DNA from: Ravibacter sp964559125 | GTDB taxonomy: Bacteria; Bacteroidota; Bacteroidia; Cytophagales; Spirosomataceae | Reading direction: 5' to 3' | DNA: 64,000 nucleotides | Assembly (NCBI GenBank): GCA_964559125.1 | Contig: CAZLGW010000007.1 | Location: forward strand, 62,001 to 126,000 | Shown here: in pieces, positions 35,070-44,164 of the stretch | Position numbering within the stretch: the first letter of the stretch is position 1 | How the letters are laid out: the number at the start of each line of letters is the position of its first letter | The notes under the pieces: model-generated | The model's input: the letters and a program-made list of their open reading frames with translations, nothing else | Told to the model about the DNA's origin: nothing | Database searches by the model: none | Made by a program: the position numbers and the translations under genes

Positions 35070-35897
35070 ATGCTATCATTCATTACCTGGGATGTTTCTC
35101 CGGAAATCTTTACCATACCTGAAATCGCGGGTATTGGTCCAATTCCCGTGCGCTGGTACGGCCTGCTGTTTGCCCTGGGCTTCATCATAGGCCAGCAAAT
35201 CATGATCCATATTTTCAAGAAGGAGGGCAAGCCGCTGGCAGACATCGACACGCTTACGCTTTACATGCTTTTCTCAACAGTTTTGGGAGCCCGGATCGGG
35301 CATTTCCTGTTCTATGAACCTTCGGTGCTGATTAAAAATCCATTAGAAGTCATTATGCCTCCGTTCGCCGGGCTGGCCAGCCATGGTGCAGTAATAGGCA
35401 TCCTGACGGGCCTGTGGCTTTACAGCCGTACCAGGGAGAAATCAGGGCAGACGTTCTTCTGGGTAGCCGACCGTATAGCTATTACAGTTGCGCTGGGCGG
35501 AGCTTTCATCAGGATGGGCAACCTGATGAATTCTGAAATTATCGGAAAGCAAACCTCTGTACCATGGGGATTTATCTTTCTCCGGAACCATGAATTCTCC
35601 ACTGTACCGCGACATCCGACCGCTATCTATGAAACGCTTGCCTACCTGACACTCTTTTTCGTTATGTGCTGGATATGGAACAGGTATAAGGAAAAAACAC
35701 CCAGCGGCCTGCTGACCGGGATTTTTATGATATGGATATTTACCGCCCGCTTTATCATTGAGTTTTTCAAAGAAAACCAGGTTGCATTTGAAGATGACCT
35801 TACCTTCAATATGGGGCAGTATCTGAGTATCCCTCCGATACTTCTGGGTATTTGGTTTATTTCACGGGCACTTAAACAACAAAAACAGGTCTCTTAA
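35070..35897 (+). CDS. lgt: Prolipoprotein diacylglyceryl transferase
   Basis: The protein has 275 residues and about seven transmembrane segments. It transfers diacylglyceryl from phosphatidylglycerol to the lipobox cysteine of prolipoproteins. Essential residues of the family can be matched: Tyr30 (VRWYGLLFALGF), His105 (GLASHGAVIG), and Arg148, Asn151 and Glu156 in FIRMGNLMNSEIIG, the variant of the GRxGNFxNxE signature. A C-terminal arginine lies in FTARFIIEFFKENQ. It serves the lipoproteins seen in this window (43163-44164, 29666-31939, 53845-54474). Confidence 0.95.
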   Translation: MLSFITWDVSPEIFTIPEIAGIGPIPVRWYGLLFALGFIIGQQIMIHIFKKEGKPLADIDTLTLYMLFSTVLGARIGHFLFYEPSVLIKNPLEVIMPPFAGLASHGAVIGILTGLWLYSRTREKSGQTFFWVADRIAITVALGGAFIRMGNLMNSEIIGKQTSVPWGFIFLRNHEFSTVPRHPTAIYETLAYLTLFFVMCWIWNRYKEKTPSGLLTGIFMIWIFTARFIIEFFKENQVAFEDDLTFNMGQYLSIPPILLGIWFISRALKQQKQVS

Positions 35898-35992
35898 CGT
35901 ATAAATATGTAAAAGAGCCACTATTAAATTAAGTACGGTACAATTATCGTGACTCTGAATAGATCACGCTGACTAAAAAGAAACTTCAAGAA

Positions 35993-36562
35993 ATGACAGA
36001 CGCCAAGAACAAAAATAATTGGAATGAGGAATGGGTAAAGATTCATTTTGACGATGTAGAGAATCCCCCGCATTACGAAGTATCCAACTTCGGGAGGCTT
36101 AAGAGCTTCCAGACTGATCCTAAAAACGGAGTTATTATCAAAGGTTCGGTCATTCAGGGATATCGCTCTCTTAACATACGCGCAGGTGGCGGTAAAACAA
36201 TTAATCACTACGTACACAAGCTGGTAGCTGATAATTTCGTACCCCGTAAGAGTCTCGACCACAAATTCGTAATTCATCTCGACTATGAAAAACAGAATAA
36301 CCATTTCGAAAACCTGAAATGGGTTACCAAAGACGAGATGACCGAGCACAACCGGAGCAACCCGATGGTGCTTAACCGGGCGATACCGAAGAGAACCAGT
36401 AATTACAAGCTTACTGAGTCTAAGGTAAAGATGATCAAGAAACTGCTGAAGAATGATAAAAACAGGCTTCGTATGATTGCCAAGCAGTTTGGCATTACCC
36501 ATACTCAGCTCAATCGTATCCGGTCCGGTGAAAACTGGAAGCACGTTACAATCGACGACTAA
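35993..36562 (+). CDS. NUMOD4/HNH-like protein with C-terminal helix-turn-helix, nuclease site altered
   Basis: The protein has 189 residues. Residues about 12-60 are a NUMOD4 DNA-binding module (HYEVSNFGRLKSF). Residues 72-110 are an HNH_3-type region with His75 (HKLVADNF), His95, Asp97, Asn102-Asn103 and Asn107 (ENLKWVT) kept. The usual N-H-x-D-G-N stretch reads IHLDYE, so three typical residues (N94, G98, N99) are Ile, Tyr and Glu. The C-terminus (140-185) is a helix-turn-helix with RMIAKQFGITHTQLNRIRSG. The layout is that of free-standing phage or intron homing endonucleases. No intron, intein or phage gene is adjacent. The gene is more A/T-rich than lgt. A DNA-binding regulator derived from a homing nuclease is possible. 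Confidence 0.8.
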   Translation: MTDAKNKNNWNEEWVKIHFDDVENPPHYEVSNFGRLKSFQTDPKNGVIIKGSVIQGYRSLNIRAGGGKTINHYVHKLVADNFVPRKSLDHKFVIHLDYEKQNNHFENLKWVTKDEMTEHNRSNPMVLNRAIPKRTSNYKLTESKVKMIKKLLKNDKNRLRMIAKQFGITHTQLNRIRSGENWKHVTIDD

Positions 36563-36570
36563 AAAGAAAT

Positions 36571-36882
36571 TTATTCTGAGCTGCGGGTTGGAGGACGATT
36601 CTGGATCGTATATCCTCCTTCGGAGGGAATGAAATCTACTTCAGCTCCCAGCACATACAAAAGATGTCTTTTGTCGATTAGAACTTTTACCGTATTGACG
36701 GTATAAGTATAGTCGTGCTCACCCGGTGTATCGAAGCCAAGTACAAAAGTACCGCTACAGCCACCTCCCCTGATGCCTACCCTTACGCCGTAGGTATCGG
36801 GGATCTTGTTAGCTGTCAACGTTTCGGATATTTCCTCCCTCGCGCGGTCCGTAATGGTTACCGGTTGTTCAACTATGTCCAT
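36571..36882 (-). CDS. HesB/IscA-like A-type carrier homologue without C-terminal CGC
   Basis: The protein has 103 residues from ATG 36882; a start at 36939 would run through the divergent gene and its promoter. The A-type carrier fold is clear: TDRAREEISETL, then VRVGIRGGGCSGTFVLGFD with Cys42, and LYVLGAEVDF. Normal IscA/ErpA/SufA proteins end with a CGC motif that binds the Fe-S cluster or iron. Here the tail is YTIQNRPPTRSSE and has no cysteine. Fe-S delivery in the usual way is therefore doubtful. It could be a structural or regulatory relative. It converges on the HNH-like gene and is divergent from 36924. Confidence 0.82.
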   Translation of the reverse strand: MDIVEQPVTITDRAREEISETLTANKIPDTYGVRVGIRGGGCSGTFVLGFDTPGEHDYTYTVNTVKVLIDKRHLLYVLGAEVDFIPSEGGYTIQNRPPTRSSE

Positions 36883-36897
36883 ATTCGAAAGAATAGC

Positions 36898-36926
36898 GAT
36901 ATTTGTGTTTTTAACACCCAAATATG
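36898..36926. promoter_or_regulatory. Facing -7-like boxes in a dyad between divergent genes
   Basis: GATATTTG (plus strand, 36898-36905) and CATATTTG (minus strand, 36926-36919) each match TAnnTTTG at 7 of 8 bases and form the arms of a dyad, atatttg/caaatat. They would fire toward each other, one for the A-type carrier gene and one for the 36924 gene. The dyad overlaps the 36924 start codon. Confidence 0.35.
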
Positions 36927-37442
36927 GAATTAAATTCACTATTGACCATAGTAATCTGCGTGCTGATCGTCACCACCGGGTCTTATATGAGCATTCAGGC
37001 GATAGTAAAAGGCTATACCGAAAAAAAAATATGGGAACACCGCATAGCGCATCACCAGCTTATCACTCCTTTGAGGATACAGGCTGCCGAGCGGATGTGC
37101 CTCTTCCTGGAAAGAATCACCCCCAACAACCTGATTGTCAGACTATCCGGATCTGCTACCACTGCCCTGGAGCTCCATCAGTTGCTGCTCCGGGAGATCA
37201 GGGAGGAATTTAATCACAACATAGCCCAGCAAATTTATATAGGCACAGATACCTGGGACATTATCCGCAATGCAAAAGAAGAAGTGATAGCCATTATCAA
37301 CCTTGCTTCAGAAGATGTCTCCAAGGATGCTTCGGCAGGCGACCTGGCGCGTGAAATAATGAAGAGGGTCATCGCACAGGAAACCCTCTCAACCTCGGTC
37401 GCCCTTGCAACGCTGAAAAAAGAAATGCAGGAGCTGTTTTGA
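36924..37442 (+). CDS. Small single-pass membrane protein upstream of mutS2, unrecognised
   Basis: The protein has 172 residues. One N-terminal transmembrane helix (about 6-26, TIVICVLIVTTGSYMSIQAI) is followed by a mostly alpha-helical soluble part rich in charged residues. I see no catalytic motif and do not recognise the family. The spacing to mutS2 is 9 bp, so they are almost surely co-transcribed. Whether it works with MutS2 is unknown. Confidence 0.75.
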   Translation: MELNSLLTIVICVLIVTTGSYMSIQAIVKGYTEKKIWEHRIAHHQLITPLRIQAAERMCLFLERITPNNLIVRLSGSATTALELHQLLLREIREEFNHNIAQQIYIGTDTWDIIRNAKEEVIAIINLASEDVSKDASAGDLAREIMKRVIAQETLSTSVALATLKKEMQELF

Positions 37443-37451
37443 AATCTTATA

Positions 37452-39860
37452 ATGCTTTACCCCCCAAACATAGAACAGAAATTAGGCTTTGACCGGATCC
37501 GAGAAGAGCTCAAAAAAAATTGTATCAGTCCGCTGGGCGAAGGATTTGTCGATAAAATAAGATTTTCAGACAGCTATTCACTTGTCGACAAGTTGGTCAG
37601 GCAAACCGGGGAAATGAAACAGATACTGGAACAGGGTACTGCATTCCCCGCTCAGAATTATATTGATATTACCTCCTACCTTGACAAGGCGCGCATCGAA
37701 GGCATACTGCTGGCAGCAGAGGTTTTCTTCGAGATAAAGCTCTGTTTGGGTACTATTCAGTTATGCCTGGATTTTCTCAATACCGAACCGGACGACAGCT
37801 TTCCTCTACTGAAGGAATTTGCCCGGAATATTAAGGTCGATACCGGCTTACTGAAAGAAATAGAGCGGATCATCGACGAACGGGGAAGGGTACGCGACAA
37901 CGCTTCGCCGGAACTCGCCCGGATACGCAAAAAACTTTTAGCCGGGCAGGCAACGGTCCGCTCCAGGCTGGATGCTATTTTCCGTGAGGCCAAATCAAAC
38001 GGCTGGGTAAGCGACGATGTTTCCCTCACCATACGCAACGGCCGGATGGTCATTCCGGTCGCAGCCGAATTCAAGAGGAAACTGAAGGGTTTCGTACACG
38101 ATGCTTCGTCTACCGGGCAGACGGTTTTTATAGAGCCGGCAGAAATTTTTGAGTCAAACAACGAAATAAGGGAGCTCGAATACGAAGAAAGGCACGAGAT
38201 CAACAAAATACTCGTCGCCCTTACAGATACATTGCGGCCCCACATACCCGACCTGCTCAGGGCTTGCCATTTTCTCGGGTTAATGGATTTTCTGAGGGCC
38301 AAGGCAAGGTTTGCCCAGTCTATCCGGGCGATCAATCCCAGGTTTGAAGACCGGCAGCTCATCGACTGGCGGTCTGCCCGGCACCCCATCCTGCATCTTT
38401 CCTTCCAAAAACAAGGCAAAAGCGTTGTACCGCTTCAGATCAGCCTGACGGAGAAAAACCGCATCCTGATCATTTCAGGGCCCAACGCCGGTGGAAAATC
38501 GGTGTCTTTGAAAACTGTAGGACTGATCCAGTATATGTACCAGTGCGGTCTGCTGGTTCCGCTCGACGAGGGTTCTTCAATAGGTATATTCAAAAATATC
38601 CTCATCGACATTGGCGACGAGCAATCGCTCGAAAACGACCTGAGTACCTACAGTTCGCACCTCACCAACATGAAGGTATTCCTTCAGAAAGCCAACCGGC
38701 AAACCCTGTTCCTGATCGATGAATTCGGCACAGGTACCGAACCCGGGCTGGGCGGCGCGATAGCGGAGTCTATCCTGGAAGATCTGGCGGGCTCGGGCGC
38801 TTTCGGGGTCATCAACACCCATTATACAAACCTTAAGCTTTTTGCCAATAAGACTCCGGGACTGATCAACGGCGCCATGAAGTTTGACGGTAAAAATATG
38901 CAGCCTCTTTACGAGCTCGAAACCGGGAAACCCGGAAGCTCTTTTGCTTTTGAAATTGCTTCCAAAATAGGGCTTCCGAAATCAATCGTAGAAAAGGCAA
39001 AGAAAAAGCTGGGCACCCAGCAAGTGAATTTCGAAAAGCTGATCAAAGAGCTGGATATCGAAAAAGCGGTATTCGCCGAAAAGAATATCGGGCTGGGTAT
39101 CAAGGAAAGGAAGCTGGCACAGCAGCTTGCGGAGTATACGGCCCTTAAGACCTCGCTTGAGAACGATGAGAAAAAGATTCGCAACCAGGCCAGGCAGGAG
39201 GCAAAGTCGCTGATATCTTCAGCCAACCAACTGATAGAGAAAACGATCAGGGAGATCAAGGAAAAGAAGGCCGAAAAAGAAAGCACCAAAACAGCCCGGA
39301 CCAGGCTGGAAAGCTTCTCGGCCACGGAGCTTAAACAGGAGGTGTTGTTGGAGCCACCGGCTCCCCAGGCTGTAGTAGAGCTGGAAGAGGGTGCTATTAC
39401 CGAAGGCAGCTATGTAAAGCTGAAAGGGCAGAATGCTTTCGGACAGGTCCTGACTATGAAAGCAAAAGAGGCAGAAGTGAGAATAGGGGCCCTGAAATCC
39501 ACCATTAAGCTAAACCGGCTTGAGAAAGTATCGTCAAAGACCTATAAATCGGCCACCAACGAGTCGCTCACCGAAAATAACCGGTCGTCTGTCGATCTGA
39601 ATGAGAAAATGCTGCAGTTCAGCTTCAATCTCGATATCCGCGGGATGCGGGGTGAGGAGGCGCTGGTGCAACTCGACCAGTTCATGAATAACGCCCTCAT
39701 GCTGGGATACAACGAATTGAGGGTTGTCCACGGCAAAGGTGACGGTATTCTCCGGACACTGGTACGCAATCATCTGAAAGGCTACAAACAGGTATCGCGG
39801 ATGACAGACGAGCACGCTGACCGTGGCGGGGCCGGCGTGACCATCGTCAGCCTTGCATAA
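37452..39860 (+). CDS. mutS2: MutS2 ATPase/endonuclease
   Basis: The protein has 802 residues, the usual MutS2 size. The MutS core and clamp helices (about 1-310) lead to an ABC-type ATPase with Walker A GPNAGGKS and Walker B region LIDEFGTGTEPGLGGA. A long coiled-coil segment follows (about 520-630), and the C-terminal Smr domain (about 718-802) has LDIRGMRGEEA and VVHGKGDGILR. There is no N-terminal mismatch-recognition domain, which separates it from MutS. MutS2 proteins act on recombination intermediates or on stalled or collided ribosomes, depending on species. It converges with the RND pump gene. Confidence 0.95.
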   Translation: MLYPPNIEQKLGFDRIREELKKNCISPLGEGFVDKIRFSDSYSLVDKLVRQTGEMKQILEQGTAFPAQNYIDITSYLDKARIEGILLAAEVFFEIKLCLGTIQLCLDFLNTEPDDSFPLLKEFARNIKVDTGLLKEIERIIDERGRVRDNASPELARIRKKLLAGQATVRSRLDAIFREAKSNGWVSDDVSLTIRNGRMVIPVAAEFKRKLKGFVHDASSTGQTVFIEPAEIFESNNEIRELEYEERHEINKILVALTDTLRPHIPDLLRACHFLGLMDFLRAKARFAQSIRAINPRFEDRQLIDWRSARHPILHLSFQKQGKSVVPLQISLTEKNRILIISGPNAGGKSVSLKTVGLIQYMYQCGLLVPLDEGSSIGIFKNILIDIGDEQSLENDLSTYSSHLTNMKVFLQKANRQTLFLIDEFGTGTEPGLGGAIAESILEDLAGSGAFGVINTHYTNLKLFANKTPGLINGAMKFDGKNMQPLYELETGKPGSSFAFEIASKIGLPKSIVEKAKKKLGTQQVNFEKLIKELDIEKAVFAEKNIGLGIKERKLAQQLAEYTALKTSLENDEKKIRNQARQEAKSLISSANQLIEKTIREIKEKKAEKESTKTARTRLESFSATELKQEVLLEPPAPQAVVELEEGAITEGSYVKLKGQNAFGQVLTMKAKEAEVRIGALKSTIKLNRLEKVSSKTYKSATNESLTENNRSSVDLNEKMLQFSFNLDIRGMRGEEALVQLDQFMNNALMLGYNELRVVHGKGDGILRTLVRNHLKGYKQVSRMTDEHADRGGAGVTIVSLA

Positions 39861-39880
39861 CGGGCAGGCCGAAGAATACT

Positions 39881-39902
39881 CCCCCCTCCCCCCCGGGGGG
39901 CC
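39881..39902. other. C/G homopolymer palindrome between mutS2 and the RND gene
   Basis: The tract reads six C, one T, seven C, then six G and two C. Its last base falls in the stop codon of the RND pump gene. It contains a loopless ccccccgggggg palindrome at 39889-39900. It may act as a convergent terminator, may be slippage-prone, or may mark a sequencing difficulty. Confidence 0.6.
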
Positions 39903-42900
39903 TACTCCCCGTTTGATAACTCGTCGTCATCACCGGCCGAATGGGTCCAGCGGTACAAGGGTGGTATCAATAGCGGGGCAAATACAAGCGTGCTGGCGAG
40001 CCCTCCTATAATGACAGTGGCGAGAGGGCGCTGCACGTCGGAGCCTATCCCTTTTGACGTGGCGGCCGGAACAAGCCCGAGAATCGCCAGCACAAGAATA
40101 GACAGTAGCGCTCTCAGCTGCTCTCCGGAAATCCGGACGATCATCTGGTTCCCGGCCGGCTGCAAAGCAGCGCCACGGTTGAGAGCCGAAACCAAAAGTA
40201 CTCCTGCCATCACCGAAATCCCGAAAATAGAAACAAAACCAACCCCGGCCGATACATTGAAGTAGTATCCCCGGATCAGTAGCGCCATGATGCCGCCCGC
40301 CAGCGCAAACAGGATACAGCTCATGGTAATAAGCGTATGCTTCAGGCTTTTGAAAAGCATAAAAAGGAATGCAAATACCACTACAACGGTGAGAGGGATC
40401 GTCAGCGAAAGCTGTCGGCCTGCCCGTTCCAGGTTTTCATATTGGCCGCCATATATAATATTATCCGTTTTCGGAATATGCACTTCCTTTGACAGCCTTT
40501 TTTGCAGCTCTGTCACAAACCTTCCCTGGTCGATCCCACGTATATTGGTTCGGACCGTCACCATCCTCTTGTTGTTATAGCGATAGATATTGGTTTGCCC
40601 TTCGACAAACCTTATGTCGGCCAATTGCCCCATCGGGACCAGCGCCCCTGTTGCCGAAGGAACCAGCAGCTTTTTAATTTCATCAATATTGTTGCGAAAC
40701 TCGGGGAGGTAACGAATTACTATGTCGTATCGCTTGTTTCCATCATATAGCACCGACAATGTCTTGCCACCTATAGCCGCTTCTATCATATTCTGAATAT
40801 CGGCAATATTGATACCGTACCGGGCCGCATCCTCGCGATTGATATGGATGGCAAGCTGCTCCTGGGCCCCTTCCTGCTCAATATTCACACTTTCACTCCC
40901 CTGCATCGAACTTACTATGGCAGCAATACTGTCTGCCCTCGCACGCATTTCATGCAGGTCATCACCCACAATAGAGACGGCCAGGTCGGCTGCGCTTCCC
41001 GTCACAATTTCCATTACCTGGTCGATAATGGGTTGCCCTGAATTAAATCTTACACTCGGTAGCTCTTTTTCAAGATCAGCTCGTATCAGTGCGATCAGCT
41101 CTCTCTTGGAAATCGTATCGCTCCACAGGTGATAATCCTTTAGTCCTACCAGTATCTCATTCCGGTTGGCCGGGAATGGGTCGGTACCTTCGTCATTACG
41201 CCCGGTTTGTGTAATGACGAAGGAAACCTGGGGATAACGTGAAATTATGCCCCGGATGGCAGGCGCATTCCGGGCGTTTTCCTGGATCGTGATCCCCGCC
41301 GGAAAGTTTCCCCTGAGAAAGATAGACCCTTCATCGAGCTCAGGTAAAAACTCGGTTCCGAGCTTTAACCCGAAAGCTACTATGACTAGTACTATGGAAA
41401 AGCCGGCTATCACAGCCGGTTTGTACCCCTGCAATATCTTCTTGAGCACCGCCGCATATTTCTCTTCCAGAAACGAAAGTATCCAGTTCCGGTGCTCCTT
41501 CATTTTTTTCCCGCCCGACATCACTTTATGATAGGCGAAAGAAACGAGCACCGGTATGAACGTCAGTGCTGCCAGCATGGAACCTATCACTGCGAAAGCG
41601 AGAGTCAGCGCCATAGGAGAAAAGAGTTTCCCTTCCACCCGCGTCATCAGCAGAATAGGCATATAAGCCATTACGATAATGGTAACCGAAAAAAAGATCT
41701 CCCGTCCTACTTCCTGGGCTGCCAGAAGTGTTATTTTCTGTATCCCTTCCTCCTTCTCCCCGGGAGTAGCGGTTTTATATTTCCGGATCAGGTGCTCTAC
41801 CATCACGCATGCCCCGTCGACGATGATCCCAAAATCAATAGCCCCCAGTGAGAGCAGGTTTGCCGGTATGCCCGTCATACGCATCAGTATAAACGCAAAT
41901 AAAAGTGAAAACGGGATAGTAAGGGCGACTACCAGGGCGCTTCGTGCGCTGCCTAAAAAGAAGATCAGGACCAGGACTACTATACTGACTCCTTCAAACA
42001 GTGTTTTCCCGACAGTATGAAGCGAATGATCTATCAGGAAGCTCCTGTCGTAGAGCTTTCTGATAGTGACCCCTTCCGGGAGCTCGTGAGCCTGCAGCTC
42101 GTCAATACGTACCTTCAGGTCAGCCAGTACTTCGCTCGGGTTCTCATAACGGCGTAGCAGAACGATACCTTCCACACCGTTGCTGATGTTTATCCCTTCA
42201 TCCGGGATGGAGTAGCCCAATACACCGCTGGGCGGTGGCGGGGCTATTTCGACGCTGGCCACATCACGTACAAAAACCGGGACGCCCCCTACAGACCGCA
42301 GGATAATATTCTCAATATCCTTCTCATTTTTTATCGCTCCTAATCCCCTTATAGCAAATCCCTGGCCTCCCCTTTCCAGGATACCACCGCCCGTATTCTG
42401 GTTATTGACGACCACCGCATTTTCTACATCGCCGATCGTAAGGTTATACTTCCTGAGCTTATCAGGCGAAGCCAGGATATAAAACTGTTTTAACGGTCCG
42501 CCGAAAGTTGTAATATCCGCAATTCCGTCTGTCTGCAGCAGGTAGGGTTTGATCACCCAGTCCTGAAGATCTCTCAGCTGGGTCGGCGTATAGGTAGGCG
42601 GTGCTTCTACCACGTAGCGCAGAATCTCTCCTACGGCCGTCGAAAGGGGCGCCAGTTCGGGGGTTACGCCTTCAGGCAGCTGAAGGCCCGTGAGCCTTTC
42701 CAGTACCTGCTGACGGGCAAAATAATCGTCGGTTCCGTCTTTAAAAGTAAGCTGCACCACACTCAGTCCGAAGATCGTCCGGCTCCTCCTGTCCAATACG
42801 CCCGGGGTATTCTGTAGCGCCCTCTCGACCGGGACCGTAACCTGTTGTTCGACTTCTTCGGCAGCTCTTCCGGGATACTGGGCCACAATGATAACGTTCG

Positions 42901-43033
42901 TATCGGCGATATCCGGATAAGCCTCTATCTTCAGCTTCGTAAAGCAATAAAAGCCGGTTGCCATTATAAGAATGCTGATGGCTACCACAAGCCAACGGTT
43001 CTTGAGAGAAAATATGAGAAGGTTCCTGATCAT
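39902..43033 (-). CDS. Heavy-metal efflux RND pump, CzcA/CusA family
   Basis: The protein has 1043 residues with 12 transmembrane segments and two large periplasmic loops, the normal RND build. It moves metal cations out with proton influx. The fourth transmembrane helix reads AIDFGIIVDGACVMVEHLIR, matching the HME pattern DFGxxxDGAxxxVEN of Zn/Co/Cd- and Ni-type pumps rather than the Cu/Ag type, except that the final Asn is His. Acidic proton-relay residues are present. The adaptor and outer-membrane genes follow on the right in the same direction, 129 bp away. Exact metal is inference. Confidence 0.93.
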   Translation of the reverse strand: MIRNLLIFSLKNRWLVVAISILIMATGFYCFTKLKIEAYPDIADTNVIIVAQYPGRAAEEVEQQVTVPVERALQNTPGVLDRRSRTIFGLSVVQLTFKDGTDDYFARQQVLERLTGLQLPEGVTPELAPLSTAVGEILRYVVEAPPTYTPTQLRDLQDWVIKPYLLQTDGIADITTFGGPLKQFYILASPDKLRKYNLTIGDVENAVVVNNQNTGGGILERGGQGFAIRGLGAIKNEKDIENIILRSVGGVPVFVRDVASVEIAPPPPSGVLGYSIPDEGINISNGVEGIVLLRRYENPSEVLADLKVRIDELQAHELPEGVTIRKLYDRSFLIDHSLHTVGKTLFEGVSIVVLVLIFFLGSARSALVVALTIPFSLLFAFILMRMTGIPANLLSLGAIDFGIIVDGACVMVEHLIRKYKTATPGEKEEGIQKITLLAAQEVGREIFFSVTIIVMAYMPILLMTRVEGKLFSPMALTLAFAVIGSMLAALTFIPVLVSFAYHKVMSGGKKMKEHRNWILSFLEEKYAAVLKKILQGYKPAVIAGFSIVLVIVAFGLKLGTEFLPELDEGSIFLRGNFPAGITIQENARNAPAIRGIISRYPQVSFVITQTGRNDEGTDPFPANRNEILVGLKDYHLWSDTISKRELIALIRADLEKELPSVRFNSGQPIIDQVMEIVTGSAADLAVSIVGDDLHEMRARADSIAAIVSSMQGSESVNIEQEGAQEQLAIHINREDAARYGINIADIQNMIEAAIGGKTLSVLYDGNKRYDIVIRYLPEFRNNIDEIKKLLVPSATGALVPMGQLADIRFVEGQTNIYRYNNKRMVTVRTNIRGIDQGRFVTELQKRLSKEVHIPKTDNIIYGGQYENLERAGRQLSLTIPLTVVVVFAFLFMLFKSLKHTLITMSCILFALAGGIMALLIRGYYFNVSAGVGFVSIFGISVMAGVLLVSALNRGAALQPAGNQMIVRISGEQLRALLSILVLAILGLVPAATSKGIGSDVQRPLATVIIGGLASTLVFAPLLIPPLYRWTHSAGDDDELSNGE

Positions 43034-43162
43034 TGCCTACCACAGCTCTACGTGATGTGTTACGATAAACCCGCCATTACATAATGTATTGGTCGAGCGG
43101 CTGGCTTCCCAACATCTCATCTTTGTCGATAAATATTTGTACCTGTACCATCACGGGGGCTT

Positions 43163-44164
43163 TTAATAGCCGAACGAAAGTCCCTTCAGTTGCATCACGC
43201 CTTCTGTGACTACCTCCTCTCCGCTGTTCAATCCGCTGAATATGATAATCCTGTCGCCTATCTGCTGTCCGGTCTGCACTTCCCGTCGCTGAAATTCCAG
43301 CGGACTTTCAGTGACAAAAACATAATCCCTGCCCTGCACGGTCACCAGCGAATTCTTGCTAACGGTGATATAATTCCCTTCGCTCAGACCGAATGAAACA
43401 TCGGCAAACATGCCGGCCTTCAGCTTACTGGAACTGTTATTGACACCGATCCGCACTTTTACCATCCGGGTAGTATTATCCATCATATCGGCTATATTTT
43501 CAACTCTTCCGGTATAGGTTTCATCAGGAAATGAAGTAAATCCGATATTACAGATATTTCCCAGCCTGATTTTAGCGATCTGGTTTTCAGGAACATCGCA
43601 GATGATATAGGCAGTCCCCGCCCTGGCCCGACGCAGCAGCACCGGGTCAAATCCTCCGGATTTTAAACGAGCTTCATGCTCGGTCAGGGCAGCTCTTTCA
43701 TTGGCGAGATTTGTTTCCTCCATACTTACCGCCATCTGCGCATTCAGCAGGTCCTGCCCGGTAGCTGCTCCGTGCTGCAACAGATCGCTGGTCCTTTCCA
43801 GCTCAATCTTTTTCTGTTTGATGTTGATGTTCTCAATCTGGCTGATATTGATCTGGTGCTGCATAAGCTGCGCGTAATTCCCGGCCAGATCGGGATTTTC
43901 AAACAGTACGATATTCTGCGAAGCTCCTGTATTGGAAGGCGAGATAGTAGCTCCTATCTTACCCACCGCCTTGTAATCAGCATGAACATTGCTGTTATCA
44001 ACCTTTTCCGTTTTGAAAAAAGCGGCCGTCTTTTCATCGCTGAATGAAATAGCCAGCCCCTGGTTCACTACGACGGGAACTTCCGTTTTCTGTGGCGGAG
44101 TGTTTTCTTTCCGGTTACACGAAAAGAGCAGCAGCAGGACTGGAATAAAATGGATACTCTTCAT
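43163..44164 (-). CDS. RND periplasmic adaptor lipoprotein, CzcB/CusB-like
   Basis: The protein has 333 residues. The lipobox LFSC puts the lipidated Cys at 16, tethering the adaptor to the membrane. An alpha-helical hairpin lies at about 80-170 (ENINIKQKKIELERTSDLLQ). Beta-barrel and membrane-proximal domains follow (AGTAYIICDVPENQIAKI, KLKAGMFADVSFGL, GLNSGEEVVTEG). It links the RND pump to the TolC-like channel. Its start overlaps the stop of the channel gene by one base. The extended N-terminal metal-binding region of some CzcB proteins is absent. Confidence 0.92.
   Translation of the reverse strand: MKSIHFIPVLLLLFSCNRKENTPPQKTEVPVVVNQGLAISFSDEKTAAFFKTEKVDNSNVHADYKAVGKIGATISPSNTGASQNIVLFENPDLAGNYAQLMQHQINISQIENINIKQKKIELERTSDLLQHGAATGQDLLNAQMAVSMEETNLANERAALTEHEARLKSGGFDPVLLRRARAGTAYIICDVPENQIAKIRLGNICNIGFTSFPDETYTGRVENIADMMDNTTRMVKVRIGVNNSSSKLKAGMFADVSFGLSEGNYITVSKNSLVTVQGRDYVFVTESPLEFQRREVQTGQQIGDRIIIFSGLNSGEEVVTEGVMQLKGLSFGY

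Noticed and set aside
34002..36562. MoxR, Lgt and the HNH-like gene as one defence or maturation system
   Set aside because: MoxR lacks its DUF58/VWA partners, lgt is an essential housekeeping gene with its own promoter, and the HNH-like gene follows after a 95-bp gap. The adjacency has no functional support.
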